The notes beneath the pieces were generated by a model that did not search any database, was not told where the DNA came from, and saw only the letters and a program-made list of their open reading frames with translations. A DNA stretch of 64,000 nt from positions 1 through 64,000 of the forward strand of contig NZ_CAKZHY010000056.1 in NCBI RefSeq assembly GCF_936928535.1, read 5' to 3'. Below, piece after piece: positions 52,265 through 61,545 of this stretch. Position 1 is the first letter of the stretch. Each line of letters opens with the position of its first letter. The translations under genes were made by a program, and so were the position numbers. Source of the stretch: an uncultured Bradyrhizobium sp. GTDB taxonomy: Bacteria; Pseudomonadota; Alphaproteobacteria; Rhizobiales; Xanthobacteraceae.

Positions 52265-52377
52265 AAACTATAGTCCGACGCAGGCGATTGCCGAGCCGGG
52301 CTGATGAGATCGTCCAAAACTGGCAGTTTATGGCGGGCCGGATTCCGGCTATCTCCGTGTCAGGAACGGAGATCACC

Positions 52378-53007
52378 ATGTATATCCCCCCGGCTTTCAG
52401 GGACGACGACATCGAGAGCATCCGCGCAACCATTCGCGCCGCCCGTCTCGCAAGCCTCGTCACGGCCACCACAGAGGGGCTGGTCGCGACCCCGTTGCCG
52501 CTCTTCCTCGATGAGAACGACGGCGAGCACGGCGTGCTGTACGGACATGTTGCGAAGGCCAACCCGCAATGGAAGCTGCAGCCGATCGGCGACGCACTTG
52601 CGATCTTCGCAGGTCCCGATGCCTATGTGACGCCATCCTGGTACGCGACCAAGCAGGAGACCGAAAAGGTCGTGCCGACCTGGAATTACATCGCCGTGCT
52701 CGCCTATGGCCCGGTGGAATTCTTCCAGGAGCCGGAGCGCCTGCTCGAGGTCGTGACGCGGCTGACGAGCAAGCACGAAGGCGCGCGCGCAGAACCGTGG
52801 GCGGTCAGTGACGCGCCTGCCGATTTCATCGCCGCGCAGCTGCGCGGGATCGTCGGCGTGCGCATCCCCGTGGTGCGGTTCGAAGGCAAGCGCAAGATGA
52901 GCCAGAACCGGCCGGAGGCCGATCGTATCGGCGTCGCGGCTGGTCTCGCGGCAAGCGAGAACCATACCGATCGCGAGGTCGCGCCCCTGATCCCGCTGCC
53001 AAGCTGA
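52378..53007 (+). CDS. FMN-binding negative-regulator (PaiB) family protein
   Basis: A 209-residue PaiB-family protein with the split-barrel FMN fold: MYIPPAFRDDDIESIRATIRAA, LPLFLDENDGEHGVLYGHVAKANPQW, TWNYIAVLAYG and the ending KRKMSQNRPEADRIGVAAGL. PaiB was named as a repressor in Bacillus, but most members seem to bind flavin or haem. The ATG at 52378 has GGAG upstream. It is 113 bp after the redoxin gene, so membership of that operon is uncertain. Confidence 0.85.
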   Translation: MYIPPAFRDDDIESIRATIRAARLASLVTATTEGLVATPLPLFLDENDGEHGVLYGHVAKANPQWKLQPIGDALAIFAGPDAYVTPSWYATKQETEKVVPTWNYIAVLAYGPVEFFQEPERLLEVVTRLTSKHEGARAEPWAVSDAPADFIAAQLRGIVGVRIPVVRFEGKRKMSQNRPEADRIGVAAGLAASENHTDREVAPLIPLPS

Positions 53008-53082
53008 GCGGTTGTTCCCCGGAACAATCATCCTGTCAGGCGTGTTGGGGCATCTCAGCAGGAAACCTGACAGGAAGGCCGC

Positions 53083-53910
53083 ATGTGCCGCTGGATCGCA
53101 TATCGGGGCGAGACCACCTCGTTCGAACCTTATGTCACCGAGCCCGAGCATTCGCTGATCGCGCAGAGCATCCGCTCGCTGCAGTCGACGGCGGGATCGA
53201 ACGGCGACGGCTTTGGTCTCGGCTGGTATGGCGAGCATCCGGAGCCTGGTCTTTATCGTGAGACGCGGCCGGCCTGGTCGGATGAGAATCTGCGCTACCT
53301 CTGTCGCCACCTGCGCTCGCATCTGTTCTTTGCCCATGTGCGCGCCGCCACTGGCACCGCGGTGACGCGGCAGAATTGCCATCCATTCGCCTGCGGCCAG
53401 TGGATGTTCATGCATAACGGTTTTGTCGGAAGCTGGAACAGGTTGCGGCGGAAGGTCGAGGCGCTGATTCCGGACGCCTATTACCCGTCCCGAACGGGAA
53501 CGACCGATTCCGAGGCCGTGTTCCTCGCGATGATGGGTGCCGGCCTCGACGCCGATCCGCTCGGCGCAACCAAGGCCGTGCTGCAGTCGCTCGTCGGTCT
53601 CGTCAACGAAGGCCAGCTTCGCGAGCGGCTGCGCTTCACCAGCGCGATCGCCAACGGGCGCGATCTCTACGCATTTCGTGTCGCCGTCAACGATGCCGCC
53701 AACACGCTCTATTTCCGCGAGGCTGGCGACCAGGTCGTCGTCGTGTCAGAGCCGTTCGACAAGGAAACGGACTGGACGGAGGTGCCCGCGAATCACGCGC
53801 TGATCGCGCGCGCATCCGAAGCCGCGAAAATTGTTCCATTCGACCTCTCAATTTCCAGGGGCTCCGAGGCGGAACCCGCCCCTATCAGACGGATTATCGC
53901 CCGCAGGTAG
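53083..53910 (+). CDS. Class II glutamine amidotransferase (YafJ/EgtC-like)
   Basis: A 275-residue Ntn-hydrolase of the GATase II group. The nucleophile is Cys2 (MCRWIAYRGE), followed by GSNGDGFGLGWYG, FAHVRAATGT and NCHPFACGQWMFMHNG, as in YafJ and EgtC. These hydrolyse gamma-glutamyl amides; EgtC removes a glutamyl group in ergothioneine synthesis. It is 20 bp ahead of a GCS2-family ligase that can make gamma-glutamyl amides, which supports a shared pathway. No egtB or egtD is present, so ergothioneine itself is not indicated. Confidence 0.88.
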   Translation: MCRWIAYRGETTSFEPYVTEPEHSLIAQSIRSLQSTAGSNGDGFGLGWYGEHPEPGLYRETRPAWSDENLRYLCRHLRSHLFFAHVRAATGTAVTRQNCHPFACGQWMFMHNGFVGSWNRLRRKVEALIPDAYYPSRTGTTDSEAVFLAMMGAGLDADPLGATKAVLQSLVGLVNEGQLRERLRFTSAIANGRDLYAFRVAVNDAANTLYFREAGDQVVVVSEPFDKETDWTEVPANHALIARASEAAKIVPFDLSISRGSEAEPAPIRRIIARR

Positions 53911-53930
53911 TACCATCGCCGGGTGGCACG

Positions 53931-55160
53931 ATGACGATTGCTTTGGATGTTTTGAAATTGCTGCGCCTCGATTCCTCCGACGACAAGCAGCATCTCGTCA
54001 TTCGCTCGGCCGGCGGCCGCGGCAAGGCGGCCGAATATTCCTTCGGCATCGAGGAGGAGTACTTCCTTGCCGATCGCCGTACCCTCGAGGTCGCAATCCA
54101 GACTCCGAACGAGCTGTTCGAATCAGCCAACTGGTCGACCGGTGGCCAGGCCATGCGCGAGATGCTGCAGTCGCAGCTCGAGGTCGCCACCAATGTTCAC
54201 GTCGACGTCAATGACGCACGGGAAGAGTTGAGGTTCCTGCGCCGCGAGGTCGCCAATGTCGCCGCGCAGTATGGCTTTGTGATCATGGCCTGCGGCACGC
54301 ACCCCACGGCGGTGTGGCGCATGTCGCAGCCGAGCCCGAAGCCGCGCTACGAGGAGATGATCGAGGATCTGCGCAGCATCGGCCATCGCAACATGATGTG
54401 CGGTATGCACGTGCATGTTCAATTGCCGGATCCCGAGAAGCGGATGGCGGTGATGCGGGCGATGCTGCCGCATCTGCCACTGTTCATTGCGCTGGCTGCG
54501 TCCTCGCCGTTCTGGAATTCGCACAAGACCGGACTGAAAGGTTACCGGCTTGCGGCCTATTCCGAGTTGCCGCGCACCGGCCTGCCCGAGCTGTTCGACG
54601 GCAAAAGCGAATTCGACGACTATGTCGGCGCATTGCAGCGCTCCGGCGTGATCTCCGACGAGAGCCACATCTGGTGGGCGATGCGGCCATCGATGAAGCA
54701 TCCGACACTGGAGCTTCGCGCGCCCGACACCTGCACTTTCGTCGACGACGCCGTCGCCATCGCCTCGCTGTATCGCTGTCTGACGCGGCACCTCTACCTG
54801 CGGCCGCATCTGTCGAAAGAGGTCACCGCGGTCGAACGCGCGATTGCGGTCGAGAACAAGTGGCGCGCCCAGCGCTACGGCACGGATTGCATCTTTGCAT
54901 CAAGGGACGGTGCGGTGACCATCTCGGAGATGCTCTCGCGAATCATCGACGATACCGCCGAGGACGCCGACGCATTGGGCTGCGCTGCCGAGATCGAGCA
55001 CTGCCGCACCATTGTAGACCGCGGCAGCTCGGCCGAATTCCAGCTTCGCGCCTATCGCGACAACGGCGACGATATCGCGGCCGTGTCACGATGGATCGCG
55101 ACATCGACGATCTCAGGCATGAGCGCGCCGATCGGGCGCAGCGCCCCAGCACCGTCATAG
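53931..55160 (+). CDS. GCS2-family carboxylate-amine ligase
   Basis: A 409-residue ATP-dependent ligase of the glutamate-cysteine ligase type 2 family (YbdK-like). The metal/ATP site is SFGIEEEYFLADRRT; further family blocks are CGTHPTAVW, MMCGMHVHVQLPD and HPTLELRAPDTC. It would join a gamma-carboxyl of glutamate, or a similar acid, to an amine. It is 20 bp after the amidotransferase. The end overlaps the convergent 103-aa protein gene by six bases. Confidence 0.88.
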   Translation: MTIALDVLKLLRLDSSDDKQHLVIRSAGGRGKAAEYSFGIEEEYFLADRRTLEVAIQTPNELFESANWSTGGQAMREMLQSQLEVATNVHVDVNDAREELRFLRREVANVAAQYGFVIMACGTHPTAVWRMSQPSPKPRYEEMIEDLRSIGHRNMMCGMHVHVQLPDPEKRMAVMRAMLPHLPLFIALAASSPFWNSHKTGLKGYRLAAYSELPRTGLPELFDGKSEFDDYVGALQRSGVISDESHIWWAMRPSMKHPTLELRAPDTCTFVDDAVAIASLYRCLTRHLYLRPHLSKEVTAVERAIAVENKWRAQRYGTDCIFASRDGAVTISEMLSRIIDDTAEDADALGCAAEIEHCRTIVDRGSSAEFQLRAYRDNGDDIAAVSRWIATSTISGMSAPIGRSAPAPS

Positions 55161-55466
55161 CGCCCGCGCCACCAGGCGTGGGCGGAAAACGGATTCGACA
55201 GTTGGCGCAGGAGCAGCGACTGGCCTTCGCGCCGACCGGCGCCGCGGAATGAAGAAGCTGCTCACGATGATCGGCTCGTGATCGCCGAGCGCCGTCCGCT
55301 CCTTCACGAGCAGGCTCATCACCGACCGCATCTTGATGATTTCCTGCGCCACGAAGCTACAGTCCTCGTCGCGATTGATCTGCTCATGCATGATCGCCTC
55401 AGCCTCGCGCATGCTGACGCGCAGTGCTCTGATGGTTCTGCGGAGTTCGTTGATATTGTTGTTCAT
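55155..55466 (-). CDS. Hypothetical small coiled-coil-like protein
   Basis: A 103-residue protein. The first 60 residues form a charged amphipathic helix (MNNNINELRRTIRALRVSMRE ... EIIKMRSVMSLLVKERTAL), followed by a basic tail (FFIPRRRSARRPVAAPAP). GGAGGG lies six bases before the ATG. Function unknown. Tail-to-tail with the GCS2 ligase gene, overlapping six bases. Confidence 0.6.
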   Translation of the reverse strand: MNNNINELRRTIRALRVSMREAEAIMHEQINRDEDCSFVAQEIIKMRSVMSLLVKERTALGDHEPIIVSSFFIPRRRSARRPVAAPAPTVESVFRPRLVARAL

Positions 55467-55768
55467 GGCGGCCCTCCATTACGGTCGCAGCATAAGAACA
55501 AAACATGAACAATCTGTCAATCGCTGCGTGCTCGCGCGGGCGTCGAGCTTGCTGACAAATTAGACAAAGAACGTCGCCGCCTGGGAAGCGCGAACCTTGG
55601 GGCAGGGTCGTACCGTCCAAGCGAGCACGCGATCTAACCTCAGGTGCAGTCACTGGATTTCCCCTCACCGCATCGACGCGCCCCACACCCTTGCTGCTGT
55701 GCGAGTCAACTGGCCCAAAATTCGCAATGACATTGCAAGCGAAGCAATGGCGCAGAGCGGAGAACGTC
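55467..55768. other. 302-bp intergenic region
   Basis: Lies between the divergent 103-aa protein and bicupin genes and should contain both promoters. I see no convincing small gene, strong palindrome or known motif in it. Confidence 0.5.
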
Positions 55769-56908
55769 ATGAACGTGCATGCTGCGGGCGATCTCAGGAC
55801 ATCAGGCCTCACCCATCCGAACGGCGCCCCCCTCTGCCTCAACGCCCAGGATTTCGTTGCGATCGATCGCGACAGGAATGCGAAGTTCGAAGCCACCTAC
55901 CGGCCGCAAGCGCTCTACAATCGCGCAAACGAAGGCTTTCACGCCAACAACGAGACCTTCCTGCTCCACGAAGTCGCAACCAACCTGCCGATCTATCGTC
56001 CCGACACCGGACCCACCGACTTCCATCTGCATCTGCCGCCCGGCGGCTTTCAGCTCGTGCTGGTCACCTCGGGCGCGTTCACCTTCGACTATGACGGGCG
56101 GTGGTACAATGTCGGCCCCGGCGCGGTGATGCTGCAAAGCGCGATCGTGCACCGCCAGCTGTTCTACACCTGGTCGGGCCTGTCGACCGAAGAGAACTTG
56201 AAGACGCCGCAGACCGTAGTCCCGGATCCGATTTCGATGGGCTATTCCGGCAAATTCCTCGAAGCCTTCATCACCGATCCCACCACCTTCCCGAACCCGA
56301 CCATCGTCGGACCTGATAAGATCAATGAAGACGAAACGCCGCGCGTGGCCTGGAGCCATCCGCTGCATGATCGTCCCGCCGATGCCGGCTTCTGGCTCCA
56401 GGATCCCCTCGCGCTCGATGCGCTCTACAAGCCGCTCACGGACGGTTCGGTCAAATCGGCCATGCAGGTTTACGTGCGCGATATCGGGATCGAGATTCCG
56501 AGTGGTCATCTCGTGACCGGCCACGTTATCGCAACCGATCCGCGTGGGCACGCACTGTTGCCGAAGAGCACGGCTGCCCCGGCGGATGCGACCTGCTTTG
56601 CCAAGGGCGAGGTCGTGATCTATCGCGTCATCCGCGGCAGCGCCGAGTTCAAGAAGAAGGATGGCGAGCGCTTCGAGCTCTCTGCCGGCGATGTGGTCAC
56701 ATCGGGCAAGGATTCGATCAGCCTCGTCGGCCTCAGCGACAACACGCAGCTGCTTCGGCTCGGTCTTCTCAAGGGCATCAACGATCTGCGCAGCTGGACA
56801 CCGACGCAGCGCGAGGCGATTGACGGCCTGGCAAGCCAGATCATCACGCACCGGGACATTCGTCCGCTGCGCACTGAAGGCAAACCGGTCGGATATCTGT
56901 ACGGCTAG
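55769..56908 (+). CDS. Bicupin protein of unknown function
   Basis: A 379-residue protein with two cupin-like barrels. The first (about 85-165) has metal-type residues in TDFHLHLPPGGFQLVL and a His in SAIVHRQLFY; the second (about 275-345) shows KGEVVIYRVIRGSAEFKKKDG and ELSAGDVVTSGKD without clear ligands. The ATG at 55769 has GGAG upstream; a start 26 codons earlier gives an unlike extension. The first barrel probably binds a metal; the reaction (dioxygenase, isomerase or sensor) is unknown. Confidence 0.7.
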   Translation: MNVHAAGDLRTSGLTHPNGAPLCLNAQDFVAIDRDRNAKFEATYRPQALYNRANEGFHANNETFLLHEVATNLPIYRPDTGPTDFHLHLPPGGFQLVLVTSGAFTFDYDGRWYNVGPGAVMLQSAIVHRQLFYTWSGLSTEENLKTPQTVVPDPISMGYSGKFLEAFITDPTTFPNPTIVGPDKINEDETPRVAWSHPLHDRPADAGFWLQDPLALDALYKPLTDGSVKSAMQVYVRDIGIEIPSGHLVTGHVIATDPRGHALLPKSTAAPADATCFAKGEVVIYRVIRGSAEFKKKDGERFELSAGDVVTSGKDSISLVGLSDNTQLLRLGLLKGINDLRSWTPTQREAIDGLASQIITHRDIRPLRTEGKPVGYLYG

Positions 56909-56940
56909 GCGGTTCGCAGCGAGGCGCCCCAAGTCTTCTT

Positions 56941-57081
56941 CCCTCTCCCCTTGTGGGAGAAGGTGGCGCGAAGCGCCGGATGAGGGGTCCTCTCCCCTCG
57001 ATGCACTGTTCGGGAGGAAAGATACCCCTCACCCGTCTCGCCGCTCCGCGGCGTGCCACCCTCTCCCGCAAGGGGAGAGGG
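56941..57081. repeat. Long palindromic repeat (CCCTCTCCCC family)
   Basis: Outer arms CCCTCTCCCC and GGGGAGAGGG, with further inverted pieces (GTGGGAGAAGGTGGC / GCCACCCTCTCCCGC; GATGAGGGGTCC / CCCCTCACC) and hairpins around GGCGCGAAGCGCC and CCGCTCCGCGG. It is a large extragenic palindrome between the bicupin and gor genes, which converge on it. Confidence 0.8.
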
Positions 57082-57133
57082 AAAGCGTGCCAGCCCGGCC
57101 AATTTAATTCGCTTGAGAGCCGCTTTATCCGCT

Positions 57134-58522
57134 CTACTCCGCCGCCTGGCGCACGTGGCGCGCGGTCGGCGTGCGCATTGTCACGAGCTCCTCGGCCGCG
57201 GTCGGATGCAGCGCGATGGTCGCGTCGAAATCGGCCTTGGTCGCCTTCATCTTCACCGCGATCGCGACGGCTTGCGTCACCTCGGCGGCGCAATCGCCGA
57301 CGATATGGCAGCCGAGCACGCGATCGGTCGAACCGTCGACCACGAGCTTCATCAGCACGCGGGTATCGCGACCCGACATCGTCGCCTTGATCGGGCGGAA
57401 CGTCGTCTTGTAGATGTCGACGTGGCTGAACTGCGCGCGCGCCTCGGTTTCGGTCAGGCCGACCGTACCAACCTCCGGCTGCGAGAACACCGCCGTCGGG
57501 ATGTTGGAATGATCGACCTGCACCTCGCGCTTGCCGAACACGGTGTCGGCGAAGGCATGGCCCTCTCGGATCGCGACCGGCGTCAGGTTGAAGCGATGGG
57601 TGACGTCGCCGATCGCATAGATGCTGTCGACCGAGCTCTTCGAGAAATGATCGACCGCGATGCCGCCGTTCTTCGGGTTGATGGCGACGCCGGCCTTGTC
57701 CAGCCCGAGATTGGCGACGTTGGGGTGGCGGCCGATCGCGAACATGACCTGATCAGAGGCAACGCTCGATCCGTTGGACAGATGCGTGGTGAATTCCTCG
57801 CCGTGACGATCGACCTTGGTCACCGTGCAGCCGGTGAGAATGGTGATGCCCTGCTTTTCCATTTCGCTGCGGACATGAGCCCGCACGTCTTCGTCGAAAC
57901 CGCGAAGAATGTTGTCGCCGCGATAGATCACGGTGACGTCGGAGCCGAAGCCGGCGAAAATGCCGGCGAATTCCAGCGCGATATAGCCGCCGCCCTGGAT
58001 CACGATCCGCTTCGGCAGCTTCTTGAGATGAAACGCCTCGTTGGACGAAATCACATGCTCGATGCCGGGAATCGCCGCGCCATGGTTGGGCGCGCCGCCA
58101 GTCGCGATCAGGATGTATTTCGCGGTGATCTTCCTGTCGTCTGAGAGCAGACGAACGGTGTGCTTGTCTTCTATCACGGCGCGGCTCTTGACGACCTGCG
58201 CGCCCGACTTCTCGACATTGGTCGTGTAGGCCGCTTCCAGCCGTGCGATCTCCTTGTCCTTGTTGGCGATCAAGGTCGGCCAATCGAAGCTCGCGGGCGG
58301 CACGGTCCAGCCGAAGCCGGCAGCATCCTCGAGTTCGTGACGGACATGCGAGCCGATCACGAACAGCTTCTTCGGCACACAGCCGCGGATCACGCAGGTG
58401 CCGCCCATGCGGTACTCTTCCGCGATCGTCACGCGGGCGCCGTACCCGGCCGCGATGCGGGCGGCACGCACGCCGCCCGAACCGCCACCGATGACAAAGA
58501 GGTCGACGTCGAATTCAGCCAT
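57134..58522 (-). CDS. gor: Glutathione-disulfide reductase
   Basis: A 462-residue flavoprotein disulfide reductase. The redox-active pair is Cys43/Cys48 in GGTCVIRGCVPKKL. FAD-binding (VIGGGSGGVRAARIAAGYGA), NADPH-binding (IQGGGYIALEFAGIFAGFG) and the C-terminal interface with LHPTAAEELVTMR (catalytic His) are all present. It keeps glutathione reduced. ATG at 58522 follows GGAGTGG; a longer reading from 58546 is less likely. Confidence 0.94.
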   Translation of the reverse strand: MAEFDVDLFVIGGGSGGVRAARIAAGYGARVTIAEEYRMGGTCVIRGCVPKKLFVIGSHVRHELEDAAGFGWTVPPASFDWPTLIANKDKEIARLEAAYTTNVEKSGAQVVKSRAVIEDKHTVRLLSDDRKITAKYILIATGGAPNHGAAIPGIEHVISSNEAFHLKKLPKRIVIQGGGYIALEFAGIFAGFGSDVTVIYRGDNILRGFDEDVRAHVRSEMEKQGITILTGCTVTKVDRHGEEFTTHLSNGSSVASDQVMFAIGRHPNVANLGLDKAGVAINPKNGGIAVDHFSKSSVDSIYAIGDVTHRFNLTPVAIREGHAFADTVFGKREVQVDHSNIPTAVFSQPEVGTVGLTETEARAQFSHVDIYKTTFRPIKATMSGRDTRVLMKLVVDGSTDRVLGCHIVGDCAAEVTQAVAIAVKMKATKADFDATIALHPTAAEELVTMRTPTARHVRQAAE

Positions 58523-58540
58523 TGTCCACTCCGACCCCGA

Positions 58541-58642
58541 GAGCATGATCCGGACCCGAAGGGCCGCGCCAGCGCAAAGTGTGGAGCGGTTTTCCGAGAA
58601 AGATCATGCTCAAATAAGAGCCCAAAGCGCGATGACGCGCTT
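58541..58642. repeat. Composite two-hairpin repeat between the DUF2059 and gor genes
   Basis: Outer arms GAGCATGATC (58541-58550) and GATCATGCTC (58602-58611), with CCGGACCC and GTTTTCCG inside, then a hairpin AAGCGCG-atga-CGCGCTT (58625-58642). It is the third member of the composite family also seen at 10918-10999 and 22907-22991, with a longer centre than the others. Confidence 0.75.
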
Positions 58643-58669
58643 CAGGGATTTCTGATCAGATAGGTATTG

Positions 58670-59185
58670 TCAGATATCCTTGCCACGCTTCTTCATCTCT
58701 GCACGGAAGGCGGCCGCGACGACCTCCGAGAAGTGCTGCGCCCACTCGTTCATGACCTGCATGCTGAGGTTGATGGCCTTGGGTTCGTTGGTGAGCAGCT
58801 TCTGGCCGAGCGGCGACTTGTAGAACGTGACGAGATCCTTCAGCTCCTGCTCGGTGAACTCGCCGGCATAGACCCCCACCATGCCGTCACCGATCTCCTG
58901 CTCGCGGCCAGCCAGCTGCTTGGCGATAACGGGGGCAAGCTCGTTGAGGTCCTTCTGGTAGTTGAGGTTCTGTCCGATCAGCGTGGCCTTGACCTTCTCC
59001 ACCATGCCGGGCACGGCGCCGGCGTACATCGCGCTGGCATTCTTCAGCTGCAGAATCTCTCTTGCTGCGGCAATGGCCCCCGGGGTCAGTGGCTCCGGCT
59101 TCGGCTGCTGTTGCGCGGTCGCCGCCCCCAGGGCCAACGCAAAGGCGAGGCAAACGGCGGGCACGATCTTCAAAGCGCTCTTCAT
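58670..59185 (-). CDS. DUF2059-containing exported protein
   Basis: A 171-residue protein with a signal peptide (MKSALKIVPAVCLAFALALGAATA) and a helical DUF2059 domain: VGVYAGEFTEQELKDLVTFYKSPLGQKLL near the C-terminus is the diagnostic stretch. The role is unknown; it should act in the periplasm. It follows rpiA by 21 bp and is probably co-transcribed with it. Confidence 0.85.
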   Translation of the reverse strand: MKSALKIVPAVCLAFALALGAATAQQQPKPEPLTPGAIAAAREILQLKNASAMYAGAVPGMVEKVKATLIGQNLNYQKDLNELAPVIAKQLAGREQEIGDGMVGVYAGEFTEQELKDLVTFYKSPLGQKLLTNEPKAINLSMQVMNEWAQHFSEVVAAAFRAEMKKRGKDI

Positions 59186-59206
59186 TCCTAGTCTCCTTTC
59201 GGCGGC

Positions 59207-59899
59207 TTATCGCCGTTCAATCACGCGGATTCCCTCGCCACCCGCCAAAACAGCCGAGCTGGCCAAGCCGATGAACAACCCATGCTCGACCACGCCGGGG
59301 ATCGCGCTCAGCGCCTGGGCGAGGCTCGCCGGATCGGCAATACGTCCGAGCTGGGCATCGACGATCCAGTGGCCGCCATCGGTGACGAAAACGTGGCCAT
59401 CTTTGGCCTTGCGGACCGCCATTTGCCCGGAAACGCCGCATTCTGCAAATGCCTTCTCGATGGCGCGGCGGGTCGCTCCCAGCCCGAACGGGATCACCTC
59501 GACCGGCAGCGGAAAGCGACCGAGCGTCGGCACCCATTTGGTGTCGTCGGCAATCACGATCATGCGGTCCGAGGCAGCCGCCACGATCTTCTCGCGCAGC
59601 AATGCCCCACCGCCGCCCTTGATCAGGTTGAGCTGGGGGTCGATCTCGTCGGCGCCGTCGACGGTGATGTCGAGACGGTCAATGTCATCAAGCGTGGTGA
59701 GCGGCACGCCACAGCGCTGCGCGTCAGCGCGGGTCGCTTCCGAGGTCGGCACACCGATCACCTTGAGCCCGGCGGCAACGCGTTCTCCCAGCAGCTCGAC
59801 GAAATGCTTGGCCGTCGACCCGGTTCCGAGCCCGAGCTGCATCCCGTCGCGCACCTCGTCCAGCGCGCGCGCCGCGGCCTGCCGCTTCAACTGGTCCAT
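59207..59899 (-). CDS. rpiA: Ribose-5-phosphate isomerase A
   Basis: A 230-residue isomerase linking ribulose- and ribose-5-phosphate in the pentose phosphate pathway. It has [20 protein letters not shown] near the N-terminus and the catalytic [25 protein letters not shown] stretch in two halves. The ATG at 59899 is preferred over an upstream GTG two codons away. It is followed by the DUF2059 gene. Confidence 0.95.
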   Translation of the reverse strand: MDQLKRQAAARALDEVRDGMQLGLGTGSTAKHFVELLGERVAAGLKVIGVPTSEATRADAQRCGVPLTTLDDIDRLDITVDGADEIDPQLNLIKGGGGALLREKIVAAASDRMIVIADDTKWVPTLGRFPLPVEVIPFGLGATRRAIEKAFAECGVSGQMAVRKAKDGHVFVTDGGHWIVDAQLGRIADPASLAQALSAIPGVVEHGLFIGLASSAVLAGGEGIRVIERR

Positions 59900-60065
59900 G
59901 GTCACGTTTGCGCCCGCCTCTCAGGTGTGCCGCCGGTCGAGTCACTTGCGGCGGCCTATGTAGCCTCGTTTTCATCGAGAGAACAGGGCCCGGAAACCGG
60001 CCTATAAGCTGATCTTATGGCCCTGCCCCTTGCGCCAGCCCTGGCGGACCGATAGCGCTTTTTGC

Positions 60066-60773
60066 ATGACCTCCCCAGACAAGACCGGCCCCTACACCCT
60101 CGTCTTCGACCTCGACGGCACGCTTGTGGATACGGCGCCCGACCTGATCACGGCACTGAACCACGTGCTCGACCGTGAAGGCCTGCCGCCGGTACCGATG
60201 GCCTCGGCCCGCAATATGATTGGCGCCGGCGCCCGCAAGCTGATCGAGCGGGGCCTGGAGGCCGAGGGGCGGACGGTCACGCCTGATGACATGGACCGGA
60301 TGACGGCCGATTTCATCGCGTATTATGCCGACCATATCGCCGTCGAATCCCGCCCTTTCGAGGGGCTGCTTGACGCGCTCGACCTGTTCGCCGCGCAGGG
60401 GCATCGGCTCGCTGTCTGCACCAACAAGCTGGAATGGCTGTCGAAGCGGCTTTTGGACCAGCTTGACCTGAGCCGCCGCTTCGCGGCGATCTGCGGCGCC
60501 GATACGTTTGGCGTCCAGAAGCCGGATCCGACCATTTTTCGGCAGACCGTGGCGCGGGCGGGCGGTGAGGTCAAAGCCAGCATCATGGTCGGGGATGCCG
60601 GAACCGACGTCGGCGTGGCCCGGCGCGCCGGGGTGCCCGTGATCGGGGTCAGCTTCGGCTATACGGACGTGCCCATCGCCGACCTGAAACCGGACCGGCT
60701 GATCCATCACATGCGCGACCTGCCGGCCGCCGCCGATAGCCTGATGATCCCGCAGCGGCCGACAAGTCCCTGA
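60066..60773 (+). CDS. gph: Phosphoglycolate phosphatase (HAD family)
   Basis: A 235-residue HAD phosphatase: nucleophile motif VFDLDGTLVDTAPDL, the motif II region AVCTNKLEW, Lys in VQKPDPTIF and the acidic motif MVGDAGTDVGVARRAG. It removes phosphoglycolate arising from DNA repair or oxygenase activity; other HAD substrates cannot be excluded. The ATG at 60066 opens the conserved N-terminus. Confidence 0.88.
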   Translation: MTSPDKTGPYTLVFDLDGTLVDTAPDLITALNHVLDREGLPPVPMASARNMIGAGARKLIERGLEAEGRTVTPDDMDRMTADFIAYYADHIAVESRPFEGLLDALDLFAAQGHRLAVCTNKLEWLSKRLLDQLDLSRRFAAICGADTFGVQKPDPTIFRQTVARAGGEVKASIMVGDAGTDVGVARRAGVPVIGVSFGYTDVPIADLKPDRLIHHMRDLPAAADSLMIPQRPTSP

Positions 60774-60912
60774 GATCACGTAAGGATCCCCGCGGAACCC
60801 CGCGTTAACCATCTATTAACTATGCGAAGTCCGGCGGTTGCTTGCCCGGAACGACGCTCCTAAGGTCCCTCGCGGGGTTATGTGGCGGTTCGTCGCAGTA
60901 GAGTGGATGGTC

Positions 60913-61413
60913 ATGCGTCGTGTCATCGCGATTGCGTTAGCGGGAGCGAGCCTCCTGGGAGCAACAAGTCTTGGTGGCTGCTCCTCGGTTTCTTGGGACA
61001 TGTTCAAATCGACGCCGCCGACCGCGCAGGTCCGGCTTGAATCCAACCCGCCGGGGGCTGACGCTACGACCTCGCTCGGGCCGGGCTGCAAGACCCCCTG
61101 CTCCGTCTCGGTTCCCGCCCCCGACGCCCCGTTCACGGTGGCATTCGCGCTGCCGAAGTACCAGCCGGTCAGCGTGCCGGTGAACGTCATCAAGGACGCC
61201 GGCAATTTCACCACGCCGGCTACGGTGACCACCGATCCGAACCCGGTGTTTGCGGAGCTCCAGCCGGCTGTGCCGCCGAAGCCCGTGAGGAAGAAGCCGC
61301 ACCGGCCGAAGAAGCCGAAACCGGCCGCAGCCGCGCCTGCCGCGGCGCCGGCCGATGCTGCAGCGCCCGCGGCTGGCACGCCGTTCCCCGATCCGAACGC
61401 GGGCAAGCGCTGA
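60913..61413 (+). CDS. PEGA-like lipoprotein
   Basis: A 166-residue lipoprotein. The signal peptide ends in a lipobox (LLGATSLGGCSS), so it should be lipidated on the Cys. The middle (AQVRLESNPPGADATTSLGPGCKTPCSVSV) is similar to a PEGA beta-sandwich, and the C-terminus is a Lys/Pro then Ala/Pro low-complexity tail. PEGA proteins sit at the outer membrane or cell surface; the role here is unknown. Confidence 0.75.
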   Translation: MRRVIAIALAGASLLGATSLGGCSSVSWDMFKSTPPTAQVRLESNPPGADATTSLGPGCKTPCSVSVPAPDAPFTVAFALPKYQPVSVPVNVIKDAGNFTTPATVTTDPNPVFAELQPAVPPKPVRKKPHRPKKPKPAAAAPAAAPADAAAPAAGTPFPDPNAGKR

Positions 61414-61545
61414 GCCAGCTGTCAATTGAGGTATACCACCCGATTGTCTCAGCCGCGTCCGATGCTTAGATTGGGCCTCCTGCACCACTGAAGCAAAGGT
61501 GCGCCCGTCGCCGTCAGTGGCAAGGTAATTGGCAAGGCATTTGGT

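Noticed and set aside
53083..55160. Ergothioneine biosynthesis locus
   Set aside because: The two genes match EgtC- and EgtA-type families, but no egtB or egtD gene is next to them in this window.
61518..61541. Sigma-54 promoter before moaA (TGGCAAGG repeats)
   Set aside because: The second element reads TTGG rather than TTGC and ends too close to the start codon (under 20 bp); two 12-bp near-identical units are a simpler explanation.
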